64,000 nt of DNA, taken from assembly GCF_028288465.1 (NCBI RefSeq), contig NZ_JAQBNR010000032.1, forward strand, positions 1 to 64,000. The letters are read 5' to 3'. Origin of the DNA: Ferruginibacter sp. Lineage in GTDB: Bacteria > Bacteroidota > Bacteroidia > Chitinophagales > Chitinophagaceae. Below, piece by piece: positions 42,791 to 52,026 of the stretch (positions are counted from its first letter, which is position 1; each line of letters begins with the position of its first letter). A model generated the notes under the pieces. That model was not told the origin of the DNA. It did not search any database and worked only from the letters and a program-made list of their open reading frames with translations. The translations under genes and the position numbers were made by a program.

Positions 42791-45547
42791 ATGGCACAAG
42801 TTAAAAAAGCTATCAAATATGTGTATTATTTTGGTGGCGGAAAAGCAGATGGAAATGAATCCATGAAAAACTTACTAGGCGGCAAGGGGGCTAATCTTGC
42901 AGAAATGGCGGGGCATCCCAATCTTCGTTTACCTGTTCCCCCGGGCTTTACTATTACCACGGAAGTGTGTACGGCTTACTACAAAAACAAAAAGAAATAT
43001 CCAGCTGAATTACAGGGCCAGGTGCAAAGCGCATTGGCTGCCGTAGAAAAAGAAATGGGCAAAAAATTCGGCGATGCCAGCAATCCGTTGCTGGTATCTG
43101 TACGCTCCGGTGCAAGGCGGTCTATGCCGGGCATGATGGAAACAGTACTGGATATCGGGCTGAATGAAAAGACAATCCTGGGCGTTATACAACAATCCGG
43201 CGACGAACGTTTTGCCTATGATGCCTACCGCCGTTTAATTATGATGTATGCGGATGTGGTGATGGAAAAAGCCGGTGGCATTGAGCCAAAAAATGGCAAA
43301 GGCATCCGCAAGGTGCTGGATGAAAAACTGGAAAAAGTAAAATCAAAACAGGGATATCAATTTGATACAGATATTAAAGTACCCGAACTAAAAGCACTGG
43401 TAAAAGATTTTAAAGCCACTGTATTAAAAGTACTCGGCAAACCTTTCCCTGATGATCCGTACGAACAGCTTTGGGGCAGTGTGGGCGCTGTATTCGGCAG
43501 CTGGAGCGGCAAACGGGCCATTGAATACCGCCGCATAGAAAAGATACCGGATGAATGGGGAACCGCTGTGACCGTGCAAGCCATGGTGTTTGGAAATATG
43601 GGTGATACCAGTGCCACCGGTGTTGCGTTTACAAGAAACCCGGGTACCGGAGAAAATAAATTTTATGGGGAGTATTTACTGAACGCACAGGGCGAAGACG
43701 TAGTAGCAGGTATCAGAACTCCGGCACCTGTAAATGATTATTCCAAAAACGACCAGAGTAAACACCTGCCATCGCTGGAAGAGACCATGCCTGAAATTTA
43801 CAAACAGTTATTCGAAATACAGAACAGGCTGGAAAGGCATTATAAAGACATGCAGGATATTGAGTTTACCATTGAAAAAGGCAAACTGTTTATGCTGCAA
43901 TGCCGCGTTGGTAAACGCAACGGTATTGCGGCCGTAAAAGTAGCCAGCGATATGTACAACGAAAAACTGATTGATGCTAAAACAGCCATCATGCGGGTTG
44001 CGCCCAACCAGCTCGTGGAATTGTTATTGCCTATGCTTGATCCCGAAGTGCAGAAGGTTACCAAACCGGTAGCCAAGGGTTTACCTGCAGGACCAGGCGG
44101 TGCAAAAGGTCGTGTTGTTTTCTCATCTGCTGATGCCGTTGAATGGGCAGGCAGAGGCGAGAAAGTGATCCTCGTAAGAGAAGAGACTTCTCCCGAAGAT
44201 GTAGACGGTATGCATAAGGCGCAAGCGATACTTACCACTAAAGGTGGTATGACATCTCACGCTGCGCTGGTAGCAAGAGGCTGGGGTAAATGCTGTATCG
44301 TTGGTTGTGCGGATATTGAAATACACAGCGAAACAAAATCTTTTAAAGCCAATGATGGCACTTACATTAAAGAAGGCGACTGGTTAAGTCTGGACGGCAC
44401 CAGGGGCCTTGTTTACACCGGAAGTATGGCGCTGGTAGATATTGACCTGGACGACAATGCAGCTTATAGAAACCTGATGAAACTGGTGAATAAGGAGCGT
44501 ACAATGAAAGTAAGAACCAATGCAGAAACTCCTGAAGATGCTAAACAGGCATTAAAGTTTGGTGCAGAAGGGATTGGCCTTTTCCGCACCGAACACATGT
44601 TTTATGGCGAAGGCAGCGAGCAGCCATTGAGCCTGCTGCGTAAAATGATTTTAAGTAAAACAGAAGGAGAGCGCCGCCAGGCCCTGAAAGAATTGTATGT
44701 GTTTGTAAAGAAGGATATCAAGGCTACCATGGAAGTGATGAATGGCTACCCCGTTACCATTCGTTTACTGGATCCGCCGCTGCATGAATTTGTTCCCCAT
44801 GATGTGGCTAAACTGCATGAGTTAAGTAAAGAGCTGCACATCAGTATGAACATGTTGCGCAGGAGGGTATTGGCATTGCATGAAAACAATCCTATGCTGG
44901 GTCACCGTGGTGTAAGGCTGGGCGTAAGTTATCCTGAAATTACAGAGATGCAGGTAAGGGCAATACTGGAGGCAGCGGCTGAATTAACAAAGGCAGGTAA
45001 AAAAGTGCTGCCCGAAATTATGGTGCCCGTAACCTGTACGGTAAATGAATTAAGTCACCAGAAAGTAATTGTTGACAGGGTGTACAAGGAAGTTTGTGAA
45101 AAAATGAAAGTTAAAAAAATCCCTTATCTCTATGGCACTATGATAGAAATTCCAAGAGCCGCATTAAGGGCCGATCATATGGCGGAAGTAGCAGACTTCT
45201 TTAGTTTTGGTACCAACGATTTAACCCAGATGAGTTTTGGTTTTAGCCGGGATGATATCGGCGGATTTTTACCGCAGTACATGGACTTAAAAGTACTGAA
45301 TGATGATCCGTTTCAAACGATTGACCAGGCTGGAGTAGGGGAATTAGTGCGCATTGGTGTTGACCGTGGTCGTTCCACCAAACCAAATTTAAAAGTAGGT
45401 ATCTGTGGCGAACATGGTGGTGATCCGGAAAGCGTAAAATTCTTCCACCGTACTGGTATGAACTATGTTAGCTGTTCACCCTTCCGCGTGCCGATTGCAC
45501 TGCTCGCTGCAGCCCAGGCTGCCATTGAGTTTGGTAAAGGAAAATAA
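42791..45547 (+). CDS. ppdK: pyruvate phosphate dikinase
   Basis: 918 residues from the ATG at 42791 (MAQVKKAIKYVYYFGGGKAD). The ATP-grasp domain has NLLGGKGANLAEMAGHPNLR, VSVRSGARRSMPGMMETVLD and GDTSATGVAFTRNPGTGENK. The swivelling phosphohistidine domain reads ILTTKGGMTSHAALVARGWG, with His flanked by the regulatory Thr. The PEP/pyruvate barrel has GIGLFRTEHMFYGEGSEQPL, RLLDPPLHEFVPHDVAKL, GTNDLTQMSFGFSRDD and ICGEHGGDPESVKFFHRTGM with the acid-base Cys. It interconverts pyruvate, ATP and phosphate with PEP, AMP and pyrophosphate. The nearby PFOR makes a pyruvate-handling cluster. A terminator follows at 45571. Confidence 0.97.
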   Translation: MAQVKKAIKYVYYFGGGKADGNESMKNLLGGKGANLAEMAGHPNLRLPVPPGFTITTEVCTAYYKNKKKYPAELQGQVQSALAAVEKEMGKKFGDASNPLLVSVRSGARRSMPGMMETVLDIGLNEKTILGVIQQSGDERFAYDAYRRLIMMYADVVMEKAGGIEPKNGKGIRKVLDEKLEKVKSKQGYQFDTDIKVPELKALVKDFKATVLKVLGKPFPDDPYEQLWGSVGAVFGSWSGKRAIEYRRIEKIPDEWGTAVTVQAMVFGNMGDTSATGVAFTRNPGTGENKFYGEYLLNAQGEDVVAGIRTPAPVNDYSKNDQSKHLPSLEETMPEIYKQLFEIQNRLERHYKDMQDIEFTIEKGKLFMLQCRVGKRNGIAAVKVASDMYNEKLIDAKTAIMRVAPNQLVELLLPMLDPEVQKVTKPVAKGLPAGPGGAKGRVVFSSADAVEWAGRGEKVILVREETSPEDVDGMHKAQAILTTKGGMTSHAALVARGWGKCCIVGCADIEIHSETKSFKANDGTYIKEGDWLSLDGTRGLVYTGSMALVDIDLDDNAAYRNLMKLVNKERTMKVRTNAETPEDAKQALKFGAEGIGLFRTEHMFYGEGSEQPLSLLRKMILSKTEGERRQALKELYVFVKKDIKATMEVMNGYPVTIRLLDPPLHEFVPHDVAKLHELSKELHISMNMLRRRVLALHENNPMLGHRGVRLGVSYPEITEMQVRAILEAAAELTKAGKKVLPEIMVPVTCTVNELSHQKVIVDRVYKEVCEKMKVKKIPYLYGTMIEIPRAALRADHMAEVADFFSFGTNDLTQMSFGFSRDDIGGFLPQYMDLKVLNDDPFQTIDQAGVGELVRIGVDRGRSTKPNLKVGICGEHGGDPESVKFFHRTGMNYVSCSPFRVPIALLAAAQAAIEFGKGK

Positions 45548-45570
45548 AATTTAAATTCTTTTAAACATAG

Positions 45571-45599
45571 CGCCGTTTCAATTTATGTAACGGCGTTTT
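45571..45599 (+). terminator. rho-independent terminator after ppdK
   Basis: The 7-bp stem cgccgtt (45571-45577) pairs with aacggcg (45589-45595), with an 11-nt loop and a run of four T, 23 nt past the ppdK stop. Confidence 0.8.
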
Positions 45600-45756
45600 G
45601 TATTTAAATGAACGTATCTTTAATGAATAGTTGAAATGATTTGTCCAATATAACCTAACCCACGAAAACCCAATTGCTTAATTTAATCCGTGTCTGTTAT
45701 ACAGAATCGCAGGTATTGCAAACAGTTATAAGCTACACCAACACTCAACCGACGAC

Positions 45757-47154
45757 TTGGACCGGAACAAAAAAACATTGTTGTTCATTATATCAGTGGC
45801 TTCTGCGCTGCTGATAGTAAAAGATTTTTACTCCATAAAAATCCAGTCTTCTGTGCGTTCTTACATTAATGGCCAGGCAGAATATTCCAAGGGACGAAAT
45901 GATGCTGCTGTTAACCTCATCAACTATTTACAAACAGAGAATTTGGTTTACATAGCTGAATTTAAAAAGGCAATCGCTATCCCCCTGGGTGATAATATTG
46001 CCGGGAACAATTTGCTTGTAAATGGGGATGATTCAAAAACAAAGGCGGGTTTTTTAGCGGGAAACAATCATCCCGCAGATGTCAGTGATATGATATGGTT
46101 TTATAAAACTTTTTCATCTTTTGCGTTTGCACAAAAAGCCATCAAATTGTGGGGCGCAGCGGCACCCCACGTCAACCGGCTGAGTACGATAGGCGAAATG
46201 GTTCAGCAACTGCAGCAGCAGGGAAAACTTACCCCCATTGCCAAAGAGCAGCTGATTGAGGAAATAGATGGTATATCAGTGCTTTCATCTGAGTGGGAAA
46301 GCGCTTTTTCCCGGGTGCTGGATGATACAGCCAGCGATATCAAAATCGTGCTGCAAACTGTAAATATCTTCCTGATCCTGTTAATTATGTCCATCAGCTT
46401 CCTGTTTGTAATGAAAATCATTAACAGTTTAAATAAGTCTGAAAGTGAATTGAAGGCGACGGTCATAATGCTGAATGATACCAACAGGGAGTTGGAAAAT
46501 TTCAGTTACGTAGCCTCGCACGATTTAAAGGAGCCGCTCAGGATGGTAACCAATTTTTTAGGCCTGATAGAAAAAAAGTACAACAACCAGCTGGATGAAA
46601 CGGGGAAGACTTACATCCATTTTGCAGTAGATGGCGCCAGCCGCATGAAAAAACTGATTGATGATCTGCTGGAATACAGCAGAACCAGCATCAATAAAAT
46701 TACTTATGAAACGGTTGACTTAAACGAAGTTATCGACAGACTGCGAACAGATTTCCAGGATGTACTGGCTGAACCCGGGGCCGGATTGTTTGCGGAAGCC
46801 ATGCCACAAATAGTTGCAAACAAATTACAGATGCAACAATTATTGCAAAACCTGGTTGCCAATGCCATCAAATATCGCAGTGAAGCAGCACCACAGATAT
46901 ACATCACTGCAAGTGCTACTGCAGACCATTGGGTTTTCGCGGTCAGGGACAATGGGTTGGGAATTGAGGCGGAATATTTTAAAACCATCTTTGTTATTTT
47001 TCAGCGTCTGAAAACTAATAAAATACAGGCTGGTACAGGCATTGGCCTGGCCCTCTGCAAGAAAATAGCCGAACGCCACGGCGGCGAAATCTGGGTGGAA
47101 TCTGAGCCCGGTAAAGGCAGTACTTTCTTTTTTACTGTGTCAAAGCAGCTGTAA
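45757..47154 (+). CDS. membrane sensor histidine kinase, tandem paralog A (TTG start)
   Basis: 465 residues starting at a TTG. This start aligns with the ATG start of paralog B (DRNKKTLLFI versus KQKKLLLLVV), and no ATG precedes the first membrane helix. A helix at 8-25 and another near 203-222 enclose a periplasmic domain of about 175 residues (AAVNLINYLQTENLVYIAEF, KAIAIPLGDNIAGNN, GNNHPADVSDMIWFYKTFSS, IKLWGAAAPHVNRL). The HisKA box is FSYVASHDLKEPLRMVTNFL, followed by HATPase LLQNLVANAIKYRSEAAPQI, RDNGLGIEAEYFKTIF and GTGIGLALCKK. No HAMP or receiver is present and no regulator gene is adjacent. The ligand is unknown. Confidence 0.9.
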   Translation: MDRNKKTLLFIISVASALLIVKDFYSIKIQSSVRSYINGQAEYSKGRNDAAVNLINYLQTENLVYIAEFKKAIAIPLGDNIAGNNLLVNGDDSKTKAGFLAGNNHPADVSDMIWFYKTFSSFAFAQKAIKLWGAAAPHVNRLSTIGEMVQQLQQQGKLTPIAKEQLIEEIDGISVLSSEWESAFSRVLDDTASDIKIVLQTVNIFLILLIMSISFLFVMKIINSLNKSESELKATVIMLNDTNRELENFSYVASHDLKEPLRMVTNFLGLIEKKYNNQLDETGKTYIHFAVDGASRMKKLIDDLLEYSRTSINKITYETVDLNEVIDRLRTDFQDVLAEPGAGLFAEAMPQIVANKLQMQQLLQNLVANAIKYRSEAAPQIYITASATADHWVFAVRDNGLGIEAEYFKTIFVIFQRLKTNKIQAGTGIGLALCKKIAERHGGEIWVESEPGKGSTFFFTVSKQL

Positions 47155-47497
47155 GCCCTCTTCCTGTACTGCTACAAATGGCTGCAACTTAATTGGTGCG
47201 ATGTCGGCTGCAAATCCTCATAGCAGCACCGCTTTTACTACTCATTCTGTAGCAGGAATGGAACGCAGCTGCTCTCTGAATCAATTTTTACTGGTCCATC
47301 TGCATCAGGCCCAGCAACAAAAATGCTGTTGTAGTTATTTAATTATCCGCCTGTAATAATATGGCTAAAAAAAGCTATAAGATGGTTAACGTGCGCAGGT
47401 ATAGCATCCTTTAATTATACTTTTGACGTAGCTGGTAAAATTGGAATACTGCATCGCAGTTTATACCACCGGATAACTAAGAAGTTATATCAATCCC
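47155..47497. other. spacer between the two kinase paralogs
   Basis: 343 nt without a convincing gene. It shows no similarity, as far as can be read, to the spacer before paralog A. The only regulatory candidate is the TAnnTTTG box at 47418-47425. Confidence 0.4.
47418..47425 (+). promoter_or_regulatory. possible Bacteroidota -7 box (TAnnTTTG)
   Basis: tacttttg matches the Bacteroidota -7 consensus TAnnTTTG, 72 nt before the start of kinase paralog B. A -33 TTTG was not found at the expected spacing, so support is partial. Confidence 0.3.
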
Positions 47498-48892
47498 ATG
47501 AAACAAAAGAAACTGCTGTTATTGGTAGTATTAATAGCATCCATCATACTAATCCTCACAAACTTTTATACCATAAAAGTATTGTCTGCTGTAAGGGCTT
47601 ATATCAATGGGGAGTCAGAATTTTCAAAAGGACAAAAAGATGCCTCTATATTTTTGGTTACCTACCTGCAGACAGGCAACAAAGAATACATGTATGGGTT
47701 TAGCAAAGCGATCAGTATTCCCATCGGCGACAACATTGCCAGAACAAGTTTAACCAATAACGATAAAGATGCCTTAACCACGCAAGGTTTTTTGATGGGT
47801 AGAAATCACACCGATGATATCCCCGATATGATCTGGTTGTTTAAGACGTTCCATAACATTTCCTTTATGCAGCAGGCCATAGAAATTTGGGCGGCCACTG
47901 AACCGCTAATTAACCGGCTTGATTCTTTTGGTCACAGCATTTATTCGCTGAAAGAAGCAGAAAGATTAAGTGATGCTGCCAGGCTGCAATCGATAAGAGA
48001 GATCAGTGATATCTCTACGCGGCTTTCAGAAAAAGAGAGTGCTTTTTCGCAGATACTTGATAAAGTAGCAAGAGATATTAAAACGTTTTTACAGTGGTTA
48101 AATATTTTTCTCATACTGGTTATATTGGGGGTTACAAGCCTTTTCGGAATGCGCATGCTGAACAGTTTAAGTGCATCCGAAAGAGCCCTGAAAGCAACCA
48201 TCATTGAATTAAATGATACCAACAGGGAACTGGAGCATTTTACGCACATTGCTTCCCACGATTTAAAGGAACCGCTCCGCATGGTGACTGGTTTTTTAAC
48301 ACAGCTGCAGGCGAAATACAAAGATCAGCTGGATGATAAGGCACATACTTACATTCATTACGCTGTTGACGGTGCCACACGCATGAAGCGGCTGATTGAT
48401 GAGTTGCTGGAATACAGTAAAACAAGCATCAGTCAGGTGGTGTACAAAAAAGTAGATTTAAATGAATTAATGGACGAGGTGAAAGCAAATTTTCAGGGTG
48501 TGTTGAATGAAACCGGGGCGGGCATTGTGGTGGGCGCACTGCCGCAAATAAAAGTAAACAGAACGCAGATGCTGCAACTGTTTCAAAACCTGCTGGGCAA
48601 CGCCATTAAATACAGGAGTGAAGCTGCGCCTGAAATTTATGTAAACGCCACATCTAACAATACCCACTGGGTGTTTTCGGTGCAGGATAATGGTCGGGGA
48701 ATAGAGCCGGAGTATTTCAAAAAAATATTTATTATTTTTCAGCGCCTTGAAACAGATAAAAAACTGGACGGAACCGGTATTGGTTTGGCCATTTGTAAAA
48801 AAATAGCAGAGAACCATGGCGGCGAAATTTGGGTAACATCAAAACCGGGTAAAGGAAGTACGTTCTTTTTTACCATCTCAAAGCAATTATAA
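47498..48892 (+). CDS. membrane sensor histidine kinase, tandem paralog B
   Basis: 464 residues, homologous to the preceding kinase over its whole length. The N-terminal helix MKQKKLLLLVVLIASIILIL and a second near residue 205 flank the same periplasmic domain (DASIFLVTYLQTGNKEYMYG, KAISIPIGDNIARTS, GRNHTDDIPDMIWLFKTFHN). The catalytic half reads FTHIASHDLKEPLRMVTGFL, FQNLLGNAIKYRSEAAPEIY, QDNGRGIEPEYFKKIF and GTGIGLAICKK. The periplasmic domains differ more than the kinase domains, as expected if the two sense different cues. No regulator is adjacent. Confidence 0.92.
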   Translation: MKQKKLLLLVVLIASIILILTNFYTIKVLSAVRAYINGESEFSKGQKDASIFLVTYLQTGNKEYMYGFSKAISIPIGDNIARTSLTNNDKDALTTQGFLMGRNHTDDIPDMIWLFKTFHNISFMQQAIEIWAATEPLINRLDSFGHSIYSLKEAERLSDAARLQSIREISDISTRLSEKESAFSQILDKVARDIKTFLQWLNIFLILVILGVTSLFGMRMLNSLSASERALKATIIELNDTNRELEHFTHIASHDLKEPLRMVTGFLTQLQAKYKDQLDDKAHTYIHYAVDGATRMKRLIDELLEYSKTSISQVVYKKVDLNELMDEVKANFQGVLNETGAGIVVGALPQIKVNRTQMLQLFQNLLGNAIKYRSEAAPEIYVNATSNNTHWVFSVQDNGRGIEPEYFKKIFIIFQRLETDKKLDGTGIGLAICKKIAENHGGEIWVTSKPGKGSTFFFTISKQL

Positions 48893-49202
48893 AACGCCCG
48901 TGGTTGTTGCGTTTAAAGCCCGTTCAAATCATCCTTTAACCGCATACAGCGACTCTGATCATTTAAGAAATCACACTATTTTTTTTATTGACAGATATCA
49001 TCCTGTACAGTATCTGTCGTCATCATTATTGTCTGTTGCAGGTGGTAAACTTGCAGTAGCAATTTAATATTTCCTTCTGCTGCAAATAATTAAAAGCAGC
49101 ATATCCTTCCTCCTTGTAAAGACCAATACAAACTCCGGTACTCTCACGATTTAGTCCCTTCTCCACAAGAGATAAAAAAAATTGCTCACCTAAATTTTTT
49201 TT
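48893..49202. other. intergenic region before the T9SS cargo gene
   Basis: 310 nt. A weak aaacgc/gcgttt stem immediately after the kinase stop may end its transcript. Nothing else is recognised. Confidence 0.4.
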
Positions 49203-50648
49203 ATGAAAAAGTTATACTACCTCTTAACATTAAGCGTCCTGCTTATTAGTTTTCAGCAAGCCGTTGCCCAGTGTGTCGTTTCCGATTTAAAAATACGGCT
49301 CAATGGCATTAATCCCGCTACATGCGAAGCAAGTTTTGATTTATCCTGGACACAGGATATCAACAGCGGCAATAAATTTGCCTATGTGCATATCTGGTCC
49401 CAGCCTGCCTATCACACACCAGCCGCCAATTGGGTTGGCATGTACAGCACCCCCCAGCGTTACCCCGTAGCGGCCGACCTGGTAAATGTTTTGTCTACCT
49501 TTGTTATTGATGACAACCAGGCTGACTATCCTTTACCGGGAACAGTGTATCATCCTGATCCGTCGTATACATTGCCACCCCAACCGGGTTTGTACATTGT
49601 GAAAGTGCACCTCAACAATACGTTGATCGAAAGAATGTCGGTTGAAAATATCAAGGTAATATTACCTTCCTGCACAACTGTTCAAACTTTATATTTTGAT
49701 GTATGGACAAGCGAGGCAGCCAATGGCCGCAGTGTCAGCTGTTCGCTTACAGGCCAGTCTGTTGCTGTCAATCAGTTGCGGGTACTGGGCCTTGTCAATT
49801 GCACCAATCCGCCCGGCTTTAAACTCATCCTGCAAAACAACGGACCTGCACTTGACAATGTTTCGTATAAAGTGTATGTAGATTATGCGCCTTACCATGT
49901 GCTGAACACCTCCGACACGATGGTTTTTGCAAGTACGCCAGTTAACCTGGCAGCCAATGCTACTGCTTCTTTTCCGGCAACAGGTTTTCAGCCTTACCAG
50001 GATGCTTTTTATTCTTCCACGCAGCCTTTGCTTGCGGAAGTAGCGGTCGCACAATGGCCAATCAGCATCGTATCAGCAATAGAAAGCGGTTGCGGTGCAC
50101 TTCCGGTGAGACTGACGACCTTCACCGCAAAACGGGCAAGTGAAGGTGTAGTGCTTAACTGGCAAACAGCCTCAGAACAAAGCAACAAGGGGTTTGAAAT
50201 TCAGCGCCAGCTGAGTGGCGGCGACTTTACGCCGGTTGGGTTTGTTGCAACCAAAGCCTACAACGGCAACAGCGATGTTACCTTAAGTTATGATTATACG
50301 GACGCTGATAACACGGCCGGTTCAGCGCCTGTTTTTTACCGCCTGAAACAGGTTGATATCAATGGTAAAATTGGTTTCAGTGAAATCAGGGTTGTACGAA
50401 ACAATGCCAGTAAGGAATGGATCATATATCCAAACCCTGCGCAGGCCAATGTGAATGTTTTAATACCTGCCGGTACTGGTGCAGTTGACATGGTGCTGAA
50501 TGATATGGCAGGCAGGGTAGTGAAAAAATGGGATGGCCTCGTTACCGAATACCTGCAAATAAATAACGTTCGGCCCGGCGTGTATGTACTTAACGCTTTT
50601 GTAAAGGCAACCGGCGAAAGGGTGGTACGAAAGATTGTTATTCAGTAA
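49203..50648 (+). CDS. secreted protein with T9SS type A sorting domain
   Basis: 481 residues with signal peptide MKKLYYLLTLSVLLISFQQAVAQ trimmed at about residue 22. The middle (about 25-300) holds beta-rich sequence with AYVHIWSQPAYHTPAANWVG and LYFDVWTSEAANGRSVSCSL that I cannot assign. From about 300, LPVRLTTFTAKRASEGVVLN, then WQTASEQSNKGFEIQRQLSG and FYRLKQVDINGKIGFSEIRV is the Ig-like module that commonly precedes sorting tails. The C-terminus EWIIYPNPAQANVNVLIPAG and then GVYVLNAFVKATGERVVRKI is a type A sorting domain, which directs export by type IX secretion and surface attachment. No catalytic motif is seen. Confidence 0.88.
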   Translation: MKKLYYLLTLSVLLISFQQAVAQCVVSDLKIRLNGINPATCEASFDLSWTQDINSGNKFAYVHIWSQPAYHTPAANWVGMYSTPQRYPVAADLVNVLSTFVIDDNQADYPLPGTVYHPDPSYTLPPQPGLYIVKVHLNNTLIERMSVENIKVILPSCTTVQTLYFDVWTSEAANGRSVSCSLTGQSVAVNQLRVLGLVNCTNPPGFKLILQNNGPALDNVSYKVYVDYAPYHVLNTSDTMVFASTPVNLAANATASFPATGFQPYQDAFYSSTQPLLAEVAVAQWPISIVSAIESGCGALPVRLTTFTAKRASEGVVLNWQTASEQSNKGFEIQRQLSGGDFTPVGFVATKAYNGNSDVTLSYDYTDADNTAGSAPVFYRLKQVDINGKIGFSEIRVVRNNASKEWIIYPNPAQANVNVLIPAGTGAVDMVLNDMAGRVVKKWDGLVTEYLQINNVRPGVYVLNAFVKATGERVVRKIVIQ

Positions 50649-50674
50649 GTGAACAATACAATTATTGAGCGTAT

Positions 50675-50708
50675 AAAAGCCGTTCTGTTTGTTGCAGAAC
50701 GGCTTTTT
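50675..50708 (+). terminator. rho-independent terminator after the T9SS cargo gene
   Basis: A perfect 13-bp stem aaaagccgttctg (50675-50687) with cagaacggctttt (50695-50707) around a 7-nt loop, ending in a T run. Confidence 0.9.
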
Positions 50709-50901
50709 AGTAAACTTATTTTTTACCTATTCAGTAACGCTGTAACCGATTGTGGGCGGATATTGTATTGAAAAGTGTGCTCCATAACATTCTGCAAACG
50801 GCAATCAGTACTTGGATTGACAATTGTCATCAGAGAAAAAAATACCTGTTTGTAATTTTAATTATTCAACGGCGATCACTTACACTTTAATGATTGAAGC
50901 A

Positions 50902-51390
50902 ATGAAAAAGTTCCTTTCCATTTTGGTTTTACTACTGGTCAGTACAGGCGTATTTAGTCAGCAAAATCAGACCATCAATACATCAGCAAGCACCATGCCC
51001 GGTGTAGCCCAAAGCCAGCAGGACAAACCCATCAAAATAACAACGGTTAATGATTACCTGCGCAAAAGCAGAATACAAAAAACCTTCGCCTGGATACTGG
51101 CCGGCATTGGCGCTGCATTTATAATAGCTCCATTAGCCGATACCAAATCAACCGAAACCAACAACACCGGCTGGTTTAATTTTAGCGGTCTCGAAAAGAG
51201 TTTAGACGCGGCTTCATACACCCTGGGAGCTGTGTTTATCGGGGCCAGTGTACCGTTATTTATAGCCGGGCACCGAAACAAGCTGAAAGCAGAAGGGGAG
51301 GTGGGGCTGATGCGGCTAAACGCACCGCAATGGAGCAGCAATGTATCTCCTGCATTTCCTTCAGCCGGTATTAAAATTTATTTCAGGTAA
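50902..51390 (+). CDS. small exported membrane protein, unknown function
   Basis: 162 residues from the ATG at 50902 (MKKFLSILVLLLVSTGVFSQ, signal peptide); an upstream TTG frame adds nothing signal-like. After a Gln/Ser/Thr-rich linker come KITTVNDYLRKSRIQKTFAW, a hydrophobic segment ILAGIGAAFIIAPLA, an asparagine-rich loop, and a second hydrophobic segment LGAVFIGASVPLFIAGHRNK. The C-terminus ends IKIYFR like an outer-membrane or beta strand tail. I do not recognise the family. It is followed 45 nt later by another small envelope protein and may form an operon with it. Confidence 0.65.
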   Translation: MKKFLSILVLLLVSTGVFSQQNQTINTSASTMPGVAQSQQDKPIKITTVNDYLRKSRIQKTFAWILAGIGAAFIIAPLADTKSTETNNTGWFNFSGLEKSLDAASYTLGAVFIGASVPLFIAGHRNKLKAEGEVGLMRLNAPQWSSNVSPAFPSAGIKIYFR

Positions 51391-51435
51391 CCATTGCCCG
51401 CGGTGTACGCAGCGGGCATACAACTAATATTGTTT

Positions 51436-52026
51436 ATGAAACATGCAGCAACTTCAACAATAAATAAAATAACTGCAAAAGCGATTCATTCTTTTGTACA
51501 ACATCTGCCGGCAGGAAAAAGTGTATTGTTATTGTTACTAGCCAGTGCATTGCTTTCGGGATGTTTTTTGCACTATTACAAAACCAATACAACGGAACAG
51601 GTCAGTACGACTGTGATGGAAAAACTGGTCAACACCGATAAATATTTTATTGTTCATTTTCCCGATAAAATAATGGGATTGCAAAATGTTAAACTGGCAA
51701 ACGATCGCCTGCAGGCAGAGCTGGTGGCATTGCCCAAAGAACATAGTTATTATACAGCTCCCGTGGTAAACGAAGCCAATAAAATGAAGGCGAAGTACCA
51801 GCAGCAAACCCTGGTGGAAGTGCACCTGTACCTGTCTGCCCCGGCGGATGCGTCTCATACCTTTGTGACCCTGCCTTTAAGTAATATTAAAAGACTGGAC
51901 GTTTACGAACTGGATGCAAAAGCAACAAAAAGCAACCGCATACTGAGTATTGCCGGCGTTACTATAGGTGCATGGGTTGTATTTACAGTGATTTTATTAA
52001 TCGTGAATCCACCTGTATTTTTTTAA
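51436..52026 (+). CDS. small lipoprotein with C-terminal membrane helix, unknown function
   Basis: 196 residues from the ATG at 51436 (MKHAATSTINKITAKAIHSF). A hydrophobic stretch VLLLLLASALLSGCF carries a lipobox cysteine, preceded by an unusually long N-region of about 30 residues. The body (STTVMEKLVNTDKYFIVHFP, LVEVHLYLSAPADASHTFVT and LPLSNIKRLDVYELDAKATK) resembles proteins that interpret a surface-exposed input, but no family is assigned. The C-terminus ends in ILSIAGVTIGAWVVFTVILL, a membrane helix. It probably belongs with the preceding gene. Confidence 0.65.
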   Translation: MKHAATSTINKITAKAIHSFVQHLPAGKSVLLLLLASALLSGCFLHYYKTNTTEQVSTTVMEKLVNTDKYFIVHFPDKIMGLQNVKLANDRLQAELVALPKEHSYYTAPVVNEANKMKAKYQQQTLVEVHLYLSAPADASHTFVTLPLSNIKRLDVYELDAKATKSNRILSIAGVTIGAWVVFTVILLIVNPPVFF

